From: G965197555 sp965197555
Lineage (GTDB): Bacteria > Chloroflexota > Dehalococcoidia > Lucifugimonadales > UBA3495
Assembly: GCA_965197555.1 (NCBI GenBank)
Contig: OZ240213.1
Location: forward strand, 496,001-560,000
Direction of reading: 5' to 3'
DNA: 64,000 nt
The notes below the pieces were generated by a model. It saw only the letters and a program-made list of their open reading frames with translations. It made no database searches and had not been told where the DNA came from. Both the position numbers and the translations under genes were made by a program. This document shows, piece after piece, positions 43,347 through 52,771 of the stretch (position 1 is its first letter; each line of letters begins with the position of its first letter).

Positions 43347-44060
43347 CTATACAGCAAGCAGATGGGCGGCCAATTCCTCTGGCGCCGACAAGAAAGGCGA
43401 GTGGCTAGTGTCCATGCTGATGACCCTCTGGCAAGGTAATGCGGTGTACATTTGCTTCTGCAGCCAGGGTGTTACCCCATTATCTCGCAGGGTCTCAATG
43501 TAAATTCTGGGTACCCTGCCAAAATTCTCGCTGGAAATCCTCACCGGGGTCTGCATGGGTGCCGTGGGTTCGGGAACCAGCAGAGGAGCAGCCCAGGCTA
43601 TATCCTCATCGGAGCAATCGTTATAGGACACTAGCTGGTAATCCTCCAACTCAAACCTTACGGTCGTCTTGTCTTCTGACGTGATGATGTACTGAGGCGC
43701 CTGGGACGTCTCGTCTGTGCTCATGACGTCGCTGGAAGACTCCCCGTTGCGCTGGAGCAGGGCGGCCAGGTACACGAGGGTCTTCACCTTGTCCGGCCGC
43801 TGCTCGGCTGCCTGGGAAATGGTAATGCCTCCCAGACTATGCCCCACCAGGATTGCTGGTTCTGTCTGAGCATCCAGAATCCTGCAAATGGTGTCGGTAT
43901 AGGATTGGAGGCTGATTTCAGCGACAGGTGTTTTATCTTGGCCGTGCCCGGGCAAATCGGGGGCGACTACGGAATGACCGGCTTGCTCCAAGAGCGGAGC
44001 AACTTTGTCCCAAGCCCAGCCGCCATGAAATGCCCCGTGCACCAATACGTATGTGCTCAT
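43347..44060 (-). CDS. Alpha/beta hydrolase (hydroxynitrile lyase/MES-like)
   Basis: A 237-residue hydrolase: YVLVHGAFHGGWAWDKVAPLLEQAGHSVVAPDLPGHGQD at the start (oxyanion loop), GHSLGG nucleophile elbow near Ser80, and MDTSHSPFLSAPEELAAHL with the catalytic His near the end. This compact type resembles plant methylesterase/hydroxynitrile-lyase-like enzymes widespread in bacteria. Substrate unknown. AGGAGG precedes ATG 44060. It follows the epimerase gene on the same strand by 75 bases, a possible two-gene unit. Confidence 0.86.
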   Translation of the reverse strand: MSTYVLVHGAFHGGWAWDKVAPLLEQAGHSVVAPDLPGHGQDKTPVAEISLQSYTDTICRILDAQTEPAILVGHSLGGITISQAAEQRPDKVKTLVYLAALLQRNGESSSDVMSTDETSQAPQYIITSEDKTTVRFELEDYQLVSYNDCSDEDIAWAAPLLVPEPTAPMQTPVRISSENFGRVPRIYIETLRDNGVTPWLQKQMYTALPCQRVISMDTSHSPFLSAPEELAAHLLAV

Positions 44061-44135
44061 GGTTTACCTCCTAGAATTGCGGCGGTAACCTTTAACTTTG
44101 CCATGGACAGGTTGGCAATATCGCTTAGCTCATGG

Positions 44136-44975
44136 TCAAGCAGAGGAAACCCAGATACAACTGGGTTTCCAACCGAGCATCCGTTGCGCTTTGGCGGTGC
44201 TGATGACGCTGGCGGTGCCCGTCAGGTGTCCCCGGACTTCCACCCTCTCCCCGAAGTTTCTCTTGATGAGATCAACCGTGGGTTCAGTAAAACGGGTTGA
44301 GGGCTGAGCGATCAGAAACGCTTCGTGGCCCTGGATGTCTGCCTCCAGCGCCAGTACGTGGGCCTCGGTAACGTCCCGAGGGTCGGCGTAGGCCCACATT
44401 ACCAAGGTCAGGGGACTGTCGGGAGTGGGTCCCGGCCAAGGAAACTCCTCTTGTTTGTCGGGATACACTACATTGGTGAAGCGGAGGCTGACCACCGAGG
44501 TCGTCGAGTTGCGGGCGATCATCTGGCCGATGTCTTCGCCGAGCTGCTTGGATAGACCATAGGGTTCGAATGGCATCATGGGGTGTTCCTCATCCAATGG
44601 CAAGTACAAGGGAACAAAGGCTGCCCCATCATGGGCCCACCCCATACCGAAGGCGCTTGATGAAAACACTACCCGACGTAGCCCCATCTCCGCTGCTGTC
44701 ATCATGACGTTGAATGTGCTCTGAACGTTGTTCTCGAAAATCTCCCGGCTATCAGCGGACAATGGCCCGGGGATGGCACCCATATGAATGACAGCCTCGG
44801 CGCCTCTCAACAGGCTTTCCACCAGCTCCTGCTGATTCAGGTCGCCCAGGATGAACTCGGTTGCAGGGTCATCGGTTGGAATCCGGTCAGTAGCCAGGAC
44901 TTCATAACCCCGGTCAAGCAAGAGCTGCACCACTCGCCTCCCAAGGCGGCCTGCCGCACCGGTTACGACTATCAT
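44136..44975 (-). CDS. NAD-dependent epimerase/dehydratase (extended SDR)
   Basis: A 279-residue SDR-type protein. The nucleotide motif TGAAGRLGRRV is at residues 5-15, DRIPTDD binds the adenosine, VIHMGAIPG is the usual fourth-strand motif, SSSAFGMG carries the catalytic Ser, and YGLSKQLGE carries Tyr and Lys. It is close to uronate dehydrogenase or sugar epimerases; the substrate is undecided. ATG 44975 follows AGGAGGG. Upstream of the alpha/beta hydrolase on the same strand. Confidence 0.88.
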   Translation of the reverse strand: MIVVTGAAGRLGRRVVQLLLDRGYEVLATDRIPTDDPATEFILGDLNQQELVESLLRGAEAVIHMGAIPGPLSADSREIFENNVQSTFNVMMTAAEMGLRRVVFSSSAFGMGWAHDGAAFVPLYLPLDEEHPMMPFEPYGLSKQLGEDIGQMIARNSTTSVVSLRFTNVVYPDKQEEFPWPGPTPDSPLTLVMWAYADPRDVTEAHVLALEADIQGHEAFLIAQPSTRFTEPTVDLIKRNFGERVEVRGHLTGTASVISTAKAQRMLGWKPSCIWVSSA

Positions 44976-45159
44976 GTCTCCCTCCTGTCTTTACCGTGTC
45001 CCGGTCGTATTAGCCGGGATGGTTGAAGTCTACAACATCGGGCTCGACTGAAGGGGCCGTATAGGGTAATCTAGCCGGAAATACCACGAATATCAGACCT
45101 GGCGTCGCCGGGAGCGGTATCCTTCGTCAGGATCATCCAAGGAGTATAGAGGTAGCAAA

Positions 45160-45855
45160 ATGGCGCAAGAGCTCGGCCGAATATCCAGGCCCTCCGCCGA
45201 GCAATACCAAGGCCTCAGAAAGCTACTGCTGGTCCCTCTGGTCTACGGTCCCCCGGCCCAAGCGGTGGAGGGGGTAGCGGCCCTTCAAAACTACTGGGAC
45301 CAGATGCAAGTCCAGGTGGCCTCGCTGGAGGCGGCGCTGGGTGGCTTGCATCATGTGTACCACGAGAGCCTGGTGTTTGGCGGTCAGGAGGGGCTGGAGC
45401 ATCTCAGCCAGATAGACCAACGCAGTCACTTGTTCGTTCAATCCAAATGCGAGGCGGGGGCGGTGCTGCAACCCACAGAGGACGCCGAAGGGCTGGCTGA
45501 AGCTTTGGACCTCCAGCGTTGCTTGATGATGCCTTTCAATAGCAATAAGGTGGCCCTCCGGATCCAAGAGTGGTTCACTGAAAGCAATCGCGGGCGTTAC
45601 GAGCACATTGCTCAACAGATAGACTCAACGTTGGAGGAAAACCAGGTGGGCCTGCTCCTGGTCAGCGAGAGGCACCAAATCCAGTTTCCCTCCGATATCG
45701 AGGTTTTCTACGTTTCTCCACCGGCCCTGGACGAGTTCAGGCGCTGGTTCCAGAACTGGCTGGCCCAACAGCAGCCCCAAACTTGGGCTGCCGAGGGGGA
45801 GGTCGAGGATTCCGAGGGCGAAGAGCAGGGACCGGAAGAGGAAGAAACTACCTGA
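45160..45855 (+). CDS. Conserved-looking protein of unknown function with acidic tail
   Basis: A 231-residue soluble protein. Residues 1-120 are helical and charged with SAEQYQGLRKLLLVPLVYGPP near the start. Residues about 130-195 alternate helix and strand (NKVALRIQEWFTESNRGRYEHIAQQID, then VGLLLVSERHQIQFPSDIEVFYVSPPALDEFRRW). The pattern vaguely resembles an eRF1/pelota-type domain, but I cannot assign it. The last 25 residues are almost all Glu, Asp and Gly, a likely disordered acidic tail. AGAGGT lies upstream. No operon partners. Confidence 0.6.
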   Translation: MAQELGRISRPSAEQYQGLRKLLLVPLVYGPPAQAVEGVAALQNYWDQMQVQVASLEAALGGLHHVYHESLVFGGQEGLEHLSQIDQRSHLFVQSKCEAGAVLQPTEDAEGLAEALDLQRCLMMPFNSNKVALRIQEWFTESNRGRYEHIAQQIDSTLEENQVGLLLVSERHQIQFPSDIEVFYVSPPALDEFRRWFQNWLAQQQPQTWAAEGEVEDSEGEEQGPEEEETT

Positions 45856-46173
45856 CCGTGCCCGACTCCCACTTATGGTCCTGCGCACTAGACCCCTTCG
45901 ATGGTTACCTTGGTCTGTCACAGGGGTCTGTTACAGTTGATTGAGGACCTTAGGCCTGGTCTCCTCATTGCATCCGGCGCAATCCAGGAAGATTCGGAAT
46001 CTATCGGTGTGTGGCGGAGCGAGGACCCGGGCGGGTACGTCCAGCCAGCGGGATGGGAGCCAACGAGGTGGGCCGGACAACTGGCCGGGAACAGACCGGG
46101 GCAGCAAGAGCAATTGACGTGCTAGCGGCGCATCCGAAGGGCGCCGTCATTTACTCAAGGAACAGCTAGAGGT
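45856..46173. other. Intergenic gap, nothing recognised
   Basis: A 318-base gap between two plus-strand genes. Reading frames on both strands lack family features and start signals. No strong hairpin or repeat of the dispersed family is visible. Confidence 0.5.
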
Positions 46174-46179
46174 ATGACT

Positions 46180-46992
46180 ATGAGCGGCCAAGTGCTGGTC
46201 GACCGCATGGAGGCGGTGTGGAAATCCATCGCCGATCTGGGCGAAACCCTCACTGAAGAGCAGTGGAGGCTAACAACCGATTGCCCCGGTTGGTCGGTTC
46301 AAGACCAGCTTTCCCACCTGGTAGGTTCCGAATGCGGGATCCTGGGACGGCCCGCACCCCAACACACTGCTCCGGACTTCAGCTATGTCAGAAACGACAT
46401 TGGCCGAAACAACGAGGTTGTCGTGGACTGGAGGCGTCCCCGAGATGGAGCTGCGGTATTAGCTGAGTTCCGGGAGGTCACCACCGAGCGGGCGGGACAG
46501 CTCCGCAAAATGACCGAGGATGATTTTGCTGCCCCAGCCGACACGCCCATTGGCCCAGGCACTGCCGCTGATCACCTGCGCATCCGGATATTCGACGCTT
46601 GGGTGCACGAGCAGGATATGCGCCGCGCGGTGAACCGGCCGGGGGACTTGGAGGGTGCCGTCGCCGACCACTCTATTAGCCGGGTCGCCATGGCAATGCC
46701 CTACGTGGTAGGCCGGAAAGTCCAGCCATCCGAGGGTACCACCGTAGTTTTCGAGGTTACCGGCCCTGCGGGACGGGTCCTGCCGATCCGCATGGAGGGC
46801 ACCAGGGGAAACCTGACCGACACTGTGCCGGAGTCCCCCGACGTTCGTCTGACGATGGACGCGGAGACCTTTGCTTGTTTGAGCTGCGGCCGGTGGGAGC
46901 CTGCCCAGGCGATCAATGCCGGGAAAGTCCGGATACAGGGGGACCGGACACTGGGCGAGACAGTGGTGCAGCAAATGAACATCATGATTTGA
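46180..46992 (+). CDS. Mycothiol-dependent maleylpyruvate isomerase-fold protein (TIGR03083-like)
   Basis: A 270-residue DinB-like four-helix protein. LTEEQWRLTTDCPGWSVQDQLSHLVGSE supplies the first metal His, and DAWVHEQDMRRA near residue 145 the other His pair. This is the family pattern Wxxxs.cpgWtVrdvlaHl followed by WvHeqDir. The C-terminal sterol-carrier-like domain (LTMDAETFACLSCGRWEPAQAINAGKVRIQGD) completes the architecture. Such proteins use mycothiol or bacillithiol-like thiols in actinobacteria. In a probable Chloroflexota the thiol cofactor is unknown. ATG 46180 has AGAGG 7 bases upstream; an ATG at 46174 is too close to it. Confidence 0.82.
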   Translation: MSGQVLVDRMEAVWKSIADLGETLTEEQWRLTTDCPGWSVQDQLSHLVGSECGILGRPAPQHTAPDFSYVRNDIGRNNEVVVDWRRPRDGAAVLAEFREVTTERAGQLRKMTEDDFAAPADTPIGPGTAADHLRIRIFDAWVHEQDMRRAVNRPGDLEGAVADHSISRVAMAMPYVVGRKVQPSEGTTVVFEVTGPAGRVLPIRMEGTRGNLTDTVPESPDVRLTMDAETFACLSCGRWEPAQAINAGKVRIQGDRTLGETVVQQMNIMI

Positions 46993-47136
46993 TAGGCGGC
47001 ACCCCGTTCTTGATATAAGCAGGCAAGTTTGCCATTTGGTTGGGCGAAACCGTTGATGGCAAAGCCGGTTCGCTACCGGTAGTTAGTTTCCCAGCCGCCT
47101 AGGTATTGCCCGGCGCTTGCATGAAACTAGGAGTGT

Positions 47137-48588
47137 CTACTCCAGCTCCAGAAAATCCCGTACCCACTTGGTCATAGGTTCCTTATCGTAAAGGCTATTT
47201 AGCAGTACGACGTTGCGGTAAACGTCGCCTTGAAAAAAACGCTCGTAAAGCACCTGCCTGGACCCAAAGGCGCTGCAGCAGGTGTCCCACGCCAAGCGGA
47301 AAATTCTGATCCTTTCATCGGCCGAAGCGGTGTCGGTCGCCAGGTAGTGCTGGACCTCCGGGCCCAGTGAGCCATTCAGGTCTGCCTCGGTGGGTAATGC
47401 CATCAAGCCGCTGGAGCCCAGCAAATGCAGTATCTCTGCCATCCTGGGGTACATGCGTATAAAAAGGTTCCGCGCCACCCTTATGGGTGTTTCGGAAGGG
47501 CACATCACCCCCCATGCGTCCAACTCAGCGTCGACTTCGGCGGCCCGAAGACAGGCCCTGGTGATCTCCAAATTCTCAATGATTTCGGCCATCATTTGCT
47601 GGACTTGGAGGAGTTGGCCTGAGCCTAGGGTCTGGACCATCAGGTTGGCCAAGCCCAGGATGAATTCGCACTTCACGACGTTTTTGGTGACTACTTGATG
47701 CCCCGAATGAAGGTACTGGTGGGTGCTGTTGGCCATGTTGTTGCAGCGGTCTACGTCACCCAGTAGGAAAACTCGCTCCCAAGGCACTAAGACGTTGTCG
47801 AAAAAAGCGATTGCGTCCATCTCCTCGAACCTGGAGCCCAACGGGTGGTCGAAGTGGGACCGGTCCAAGTCGAAGCTTTCCCGGCACAGGAAACGCAGTC
47901 CGGGGGTATTGCAAGGAATGGCAAAGGCGAAGGATGTGCGGTCGGGAGCGCCCTGGGGCAACCGGTGGGACCTGGCGGGATAGACAGCAATCTCGTCGGC
48001 AAGAGGGAGGGTAGCCAAGACACGTGCGCCGTGGACCACCACACCCGCGTCGGTCTCTTTGGTCACCGACAACGCGATGTCCGTGGCGTCATCCAGTGGA
48101 GTCCCCACCGGCGAGCGGTTTCGCTGCATATTGACCAGGGTGTGGGTTAACACCAAGTCCTGCTCGCGTATCTGCTCATAGTAATTTTGGATGTTTTTCT
48201 TGAACTCCGGGCGGTTCTCCCCGAAGTAATCACCAGCCGCAGCCATGGCCATGATACTTGCGTTGAGAAAGTCCGGAGTTCGTCCCATCATTCCGCAGGT
48301 AACCCGAGCCCAACTGGCCATCATGTCATGCCGTCGGTCCAAGTCTTGCGATGTCCGAGGCGTGATGAAGGATAACCCTACACGGTCCCCGGTGGTCGGT
48401 GACAAGTAGGTCATCTTCTCTTGGTATTCCGGGTCGTGCTGAAGATCGTACAGCCGGGCCAGCGTGCTAATGCCATTGCGTAGCCCAGGATGATTGGTAA
48501 TGTCCTTTACTCGCTGCCCCTGAAGGTGAATTTCAGGAGACCTTTCCCTAAGTCCATCCACAAATTGGCTTCCGGTCCTGGCAGGCAT
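47137..48588 (-). CDS. 4-hydroxyphenylacetate 3-hydroxylase (HpaB)-family flavin monooxygenase
   Basis: A 483-residue FADH2-dependent hydroxylase of the HpaB/PvcC family. RTGSQFVDGLRE at the start, YLSPTTGDRVGLSF, the long helical acyl-CoA-dehydrogenase-like core with DAIAFFDNVLVPWERVFLLGDV, and LLGSSGLMALPTEADLNGSLG near the end are typical. It would hydroxylate a phenolic ring using FADH2 from a separate reductase. No hpaC-like reductase is adjacent. GAGGAG precedes ATG 48588. It is divergent from the two deacetylase-like genes. Confidence 0.88.
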   Translation of the reverse strand: MPARTGSQFVDGLRERSPEIHLQGQRVKDITNHPGLRNGISTLARLYDLQHDPEYQEKMTYLSPTTGDRVGLSFITPRTSQDLDRRHDMMASWARVTCGMMGRTPDFLNASIMAMAAAGDYFGENRPEFKKNIQNYYEQIREQDLVLTHTLVNMQRNRSPVGTPLDDATDIALSVTKETDAGVVVHGARVLATLPLADEIAVYPARSHRLPQGAPDRTSFAFAIPCNTPGLRFLCRESFDLDRSHFDHPLGSRFEEMDAIAFFDNVLVPWERVFLLGDVDRCNNMANSTHQYLHSGHQVVTKNVVKCEFILGLANLMVQTLGSGQLLQVQQMMAEIIENLEITRACLRAAEVDAELDAWGVMCPSETPIRVARNLFIRMYPRMAEILHLLGSSGLMALPTEADLNGSLGPEVQHYLATDTASADERIRIFRLAWDTCCSAFGSRQVLYERFFQGDVYRNVVLLNSLYDKEPMTKWVRDFLELE

Positions 48589-48767
48589 GCTCTACTCTCC
48601 TCGCGGTGCCTATTCCTATTGTGCCCGATGACAAGGTCGATGAAAAGCCTGGGACACGGCGCTAGCAGGTGAACTCAGCAGGGTTGACATGAAGACAGGC
48701 GTATCCTACGCTTCGCGACGAGCACCCGGCATCTACATGGCCGAGTACATCACAAACGGTCAATATA

Positions 48768-48788
48768 ACTTCGCTCCGGTGGCGAAGT
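48768..48788. promoter_or_regulatory. Inverted repeat upstream of deacetylase paralog 2
   Basis: ACTTCGC (48768-48774) and GCGAAGT (48782-48788) form a 7-base inverted repeat around a 7-base centre, 37 bases before the start codon. It could be an operator or a leader hairpin in this divergent promoter region. Support is positional only. Confidence 0.28.
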
Positions 48789-48825
48789 GCGGGAACCGGC
48801 CGGGCGCCTTAGGAGGTAGCTTGCT

Positions 48826-49734
48826 ATGGCCTTGCCACCTTACCGTGTCGACTATAGCCCTATCATAGAGCGGCCAACCCTGAAGTGGCCGGGCGACGCC
48901 AGGGTTGCTCTCTGGATTGCGCCCAACATCGAGCATTACGAATACCTTCCCGACTACGACGGGCAACGCGACCCTTGGCCCAGGACACCCTACCCCGACG
49001 TGCAGCAATTCGCTTATCGCGACTATGGCAACAGGGTTGGCTTCTGGCGGATGGCGGAGGTGCTGGACGAGTATGGGATCAAATGCTGCGTGTCTTTAAA
49101 TATGGCGGTGTTGGAGCATTACCCCGAAATCGGGGAAGCCATGGTACAGCGGGACTGGGATTTCATGAGCCACGGCATCTACAACACCCGCTACTTGAAT
49201 AACTATACCGAGGAACAGGAGCGGGAGTTTTATCAAGACTGTATCGCCACCCTGAAGCGGCACACCGGGAAGCAGCTCAAAGGGATGCTGGGCCCGGCTA
49301 TCTCCGGCACCGAACGGACGCCTGATCTGATGGCGGAGGCGGGACTGATTTACCACACCGACTGGATGCACGATGACCAGCCTGTCCCGATCAAAGTCAA
49401 GACGGGCAAGCTCATTTCTGTTCCTTATTCCATCGAGCTTAACGACGCTCCCCTCTTCAGGAACAACTACGAGGGGGATTATTTCGCCCAGATATGCAAG
49501 GACCAGTTCGATCAGCTTTATCAGGAAGGCGCCGAAAGCGGCCGGGTAATGTGCATCGCTTTGCACCCCTATCTGATCGGCCAACCTCACCGCATCAAAT
49601 ACCTGGACGACATCCTGGGCTACATCATGTCCCACGATGGCGTCTGGCAGACCACCGCAGACGAAATCGCCGAGTATTACATCGCCAACTACTACGATGA
49701 GGCCGTGGCCCATGCGGCCCAGTTCAACGTCTAA
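48826..49734 (+). CDS. Polysaccharide deacetylase/PuuE-like hydrolase, paralog 2
   Basis: A 302-residue cytosolic NodB-fold hydrolase sharing with paralog 1 the order YSPIIERPTLKWPGDARVALW, YRDYGNRVGFWRMAEVLDEYGI, FMSHGIYNTRYL, GMLGPAISGTERTPDLMAEAGL, HTDWMHDDQPVPIKVKTGKL, VPYSIELNDAP and IALHPYLIGQPHRIKYLDDI. These hold the likely metal ligands and catalytic Asp. No signal peptide, so extracellular polysaccharide is an unlikely substrate; PuuE-type allantoinase or N-acyl amide hydrolysis is more plausible. AGGAGGT precedes the start. Followed after 83 bases by paralog 3. Confidence 0.87.
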   Translation: MALPPYRVDYSPIIERPTLKWPGDARVALWIAPNIEHYEYLPDYDGQRDPWPRTPYPDVQQFAYRDYGNRVGFWRMAEVLDEYGIKCCVSLNMAVLEHYPEIGEAMVQRDWDFMSHGIYNTRYLNNYTEEQEREFYQDCIATLKRHTGKQLKGMLGPAISGTERTPDLMAEAGLIYHTDWMHDDQPVPIKVKTGKLISVPYSIELNDAPLFRNNYEGDYFAQICKDQFDQLYQEGAESGRVMCIALHPYLIGQPHRIKYLDDILGYIMSHDGVWQTTADEIAEYYIANYYDEAVAHAAQFNV

Positions 49735-49817
49735 CAGAGACCATTGATCATTTTCTGAAAGATAGACTCTCCCAGTCCCACTCTGGAGAGGGGGATTCGG
49801 CCTGCAGGAGGTGGCAT

Positions 49818-50732
49818 ATGCCCGCCCAGCGGCGCTTTGGAATGGACCACGACCATTACGATTGGTCTCCTCTGAGCAAACGCGGAGTTCTACGGTGGCC
49901 GGGAAACGCCAGGGTGGCCCTGTGCGTAATTGTTACCCTTGAACACATGGAATGGAGTCCGCCCGAAGGCAGCTTCAGCGCCGCCTTGGCCGGGGGACTG
50001 GGCGACCGCGCCTTCCCCGACTATGCGCGCCTCTCCCACCGGGAATACGGCCATCGGGTCGGCGTATTTCGAATCCTGGACGTGCTGGAAAAACACAGAA
50101 TCAAGCCGACGGTAGCCATGGACGTCCAAACGGCCGAAAACTACCCGTACCTGGTCAAACACTGCCAAGAGCGTGGCTGTGAAATCATCGGCCACGGCAT
50201 CTCAGCCAACCAGATGATCTCCGGGACCATGCCTGAGGAGGAGGAGCGAGAATACATTCATGCCTCCGTTGAGGCCCTGAAACGGGCCACGGGAATAGAA
50301 CCCGCCGGCTGGCTGGGTCCTGGGTACGGAGAGTCTCCCAGGACTCCGGAGCTACTGGGCCAAGCGGGAGTGTCCTATATCTGTGACTGGACCAATGACG
50401 AGCAGCCATACCCATTGAGACACCGCCCCGGCGAGCTGTTCGCCCTGCCCATTATGCTGGAGCTGGAAGACATCCACGCCCTCTGGGAGCGCCGGGTAGC
50501 CGTGACACGCTACGGAGAGCTGCTCAAAGAGAGCTTTGACACTCTATATAGCGACGGGGAGGACACGGGACGGGTCTTGGTCTTAAACCTTCATCCGTGG
50601 GTAATAGGCCAACCCTTCCGCATTGGGCACTTGGACAGAGCGTTGGGCTACATGATGAGGCGGCAAGGGGTTTGGGCTGCCACCGGGTCTGAAATCATTG
50701 AATGGTACCGGACCAATCCTCCAGCCACCTAA
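49818..50732 (+). CDS. Polysaccharide deacetylase/PuuE-like hydrolase, paralog 3
   Basis: A 304-residue member of the same group: YDWSPLSKRGVLRWPGNARVALCV, SHREYGHRVGVFRILDVLEKHRI, IIGHGISANQM, GWLGPGYGESPRTPELLGQAGV, CDWTNDEQPYPLRHRPGEL, LPIMLELEDIHALWERR and LNLHPWVIGQPFRIGHLD. The segment replacing ELND is ELED, and the following loop differs, so substrate preference probably differs from paralogs 1 and 2. CAGGAGGT precedes ATG 49818. Tandem with paralog 2, probably co-transcribed. Confidence 0.87.
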   Translation: MPAQRRFGMDHDHYDWSPLSKRGVLRWPGNARVALCVIVTLEHMEWSPPEGSFSAALAGGLGDRAFPDYARLSHREYGHRVGVFRILDVLEKHRIKPTVAMDVQTAENYPYLVKHCQERGCEIIGHGISANQMISGTMPEEEEREYIHASVEALKRATGIEPAGWLGPGYGESPRTPELLGQAGVSYICDWTNDEQPYPLRHRPGELFALPIMLELEDIHALWERRVAVTRYGELLKESFDTLYSDGEDTGRVLVLNLHPWVIGQPFRIGHLDRALGYMMRRQGVWAATGSEIIEWYRTNPPAT

Positions 50733-51369
50733 TCCAATGGGCTGTGGTCCCTATAGGCCCATTGTCAGCTACCCTATAGGCCCATTGTCAGCTAACCCAT
50801 TAGCCCCCACGTCAACTCCCCGTTCGGCGTGAGCCTGTCGGTGGGCTGTCCTAAGGCTGCTGAAGGACAGAACTTTCCCAGACAAGTGCTTCCTGCAACC
50901 GTGATTCAACAAGCCTGTCCTGAGCCTGCCGAAGGGCTCACCACGAACGGACTGGTCTGGGCCTGTCCTAAGCCTGCCGAAGGGCTCACCGCCAACCGAC
51001 TTCCTGTATTCTGGCCCTGCCGCCAATGCCTCCGTTCGCCCTGAGCCTGTCGAAGGGCCTACCACCAAACTTCCCCGTTCCGCATGAGCTGATTGAGCAA
51101 CGGACTGTTCTCAGCTCGTCGAAGGCCCACCATGCTTCAACTAGCTGGCCCCAAGCCTGCTGATGCGGACTCTCACCCAATTCCCGAAAATGAAGAGGCA
51201 AAGGGCCAGCCACCTTAGAAAAGGGTTGCAAATCCAAGGGGCCTAGCTATACTTGGCACCGTAGGCACCGCTTCTGTTACCGAATCGGCGTATCAGTTGG
51301 CTCATTATTGATTGGCGTGCGGCCAACCTTCATTGCTAACGATAGACAGGAGTTACGAAGGAGGGGGAA
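50733..51369. repeat. Intergenic repeat cluster with 23-bp tandem duplication
   Basis: No gene is supported in 637 bases. A perfect 23-base tandem duplication occupies 50749-50771 and 50772-50794. Units of the CCTGAGCCTGTCGAAGG family follow at 50820-50845, 50911-50950, 50960-50998, 51032-51060 and about 51111-51134. An inverted partial copy of the TTCATTTTCGG element lies at 51165-51199. The last 100 bases hold the leader of the amidohydrolase gene. Confidence 0.75.
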
Positions 51370-52632
51370 ATGGCTGACTACGAAACTGGGGTCAACAATA
51401 TACTCGGGGGCAGCATTGGGCCCCGCATCCGTGCCTCACTAGAGGAGTACGCCCAGAGGCAAGGCACTCCTTACCAGGATTACGTCAAGAGCCACACAGG
51501 ATTCATGGCTGCTCTACTCGCTTTGAATAATGCCAGTGGCATGCGCGTGTATGACGTCATTGAAGACGAAGCCTTCGATGAGTCGGCCATCGCTTCAAGG
51601 CGTGCCGGGCCCAACTTTATCCTCGACGATCAGACCCATATATTCTTCCGACAGGGGGGATACGGCGACGCCTCAGACGAGGGGAAGGAGTTCCTGGAGT
51701 CACTCGGAGGCGGTAGGCAAAGCATCGTTCCCGGAAGCCAGGGCATTGTCGACATGACCAAGGACACCTGGATTAACGAGGTCTTTTTCCAGTCCGATAC
51801 CGACGTGACTTTCTTAAACACCCTGGCTTTTGGCGAATACTTCGGTGGAAGGGACTACTTCGGGACCGAAGAGTGCCTGGAGGTAGCTCAGGAAGTCAAC
51901 GAGCAATACCCGGGGCGGGTGTTGACCTTGGGCACGGTAGAGCCGAACCGAGAGGGACACCTGGACCGTCTTGAGCATTACGTGAAGGACCTCAAGATGA
52001 CGGGGCTGAAGCTCTACCCCTGGGACGCCACTTCCAGGGGAGGCTGGTGGGTGGATGATGAGAGCTTGGCATACCCCTTGTGGCAGAAATGCTTGCAGCT
52101 AGGAATAGATAAAATCCACATTCACAAGGGCCTGCCCGCCTCCTTCACCATGGCCAAATACGTTCACCCCCAGGACCTGGACCTGCCGCTCAGGGACTTT
52201 CCTGAGTTGAATTTCATTGTCTACCACGCAGGATTCCCGTACGTCGACGAGCTAACGTCCATAAACATAGGCCGGCGGCCCCGTGCCAACCTCTATGTGG
52301 ACATCGGCTCGACCTTCGCGCTTCAGGTGAACACTCCTGTGGCCCTGGCCCACTGTATGGGCAAGCTGCTGCGGTGGATCGGCGCCGACCACATTTGTTG
52401 GGGCACGGACACGCCCATCTGGGGCGCACCCCAATGGCAAATCGAAGCTCTACGTAAGCTGACTATTCCCGACGAACTGATCGCTGGCTACGGTTACCCC
52501 GAATTTACCGACGCGGATAAGGAGCTGATATTCGGCCGAAACATGGCCAGGTTGTACAATGTGGATGTTGAGTCGGTGATGAACCAGGTCAAAGGCGATA
52601 GAATATCGGCTGCCAGAGCTGCTCTGCGCTAG
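51370..52632 (+). CDS. Amidohydrolase-2-family metal-dependent hydrolase
   Basis: A 420-residue TIM-barrel hydrolase. KIHIHKGLPASF (His at the end of a barrel strand), NFIVYHAGFPYVDE (second His) and HICWGTDTPIWG (catalytic Asp) follow the PF04909 amidohydrolase/decarboxylase pattern. The N-terminal HxH of the classical family is not obvious; the early region has NFILDDQTHIFF instead, giving Asp and His in a similar place. It may decarboxylate or hydrolyse an aromatic or cyclic acid. AAGGAGGG precedes ATG 51370. No operon partner immediately adjacent. Confidence 0.84.
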   Translation: MADYETGVNNILGGSIGPRIRASLEEYAQRQGTPYQDYVKSHTGFMAALLALNNASGMRVYDVIEDEAFDESAIASRRAGPNFILDDQTHIFFRQGGYGDASDEGKEFLESLGGGRQSIVPGSQGIVDMTKDTWINEVFFQSDTDVTFLNTLAFGEYFGGRDYFGTEECLEVAQEVNEQYPGRVLTLGTVEPNREGHLDRLEHYVKDLKMTGLKLYPWDATSRGGWWVDDESLAYPLWQKCLQLGIDKIHIHKGLPASFTMAKYVHPQDLDLPLRDFPELNFIVYHAGFPYVDELTSINIGRRPRANLYVDIGSTFALQVNTPVALAHCMGKLLRWIGADHICWGTDTPIWGAPQWQIEALRKLTIPDELIAGYGYPEFTDADKELIFGRNMARLYNVDVESVMNQVKGDRISAARAALR

Positions 52633-52771
52633 ACTGCGGACCGGCAGCAAGATCCCCGGTTCGACCACCCTGGCCAAGGGCTCACAAAGAACGGCTCTGG
52701 AATCAGTCGCCGTTGGTTCCGGGTTCGACGAGGGATAATATTGATCTGGTCTAACCCTGGAAGGGGGTAGG

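Noticed and set aside
47000..47136. GC-rich, foldable segment containing GGCAAAGCC and CTACCGGTAG, loosely like a c-di-GMP-I riboswitch core
   Set aside because: The first hairpin would be only about two base pairs and the tetraloop/receptor elements are missing. It also lies between two convergent gene ends, where a riboswitch would have no gene to control. A covariance-model search would settle it.
50749..50794. Tandem repeat considered as a start of a CRISPR array
   Set aside because: Only two copies exist, with no spacers between them and no cas genes in the window.
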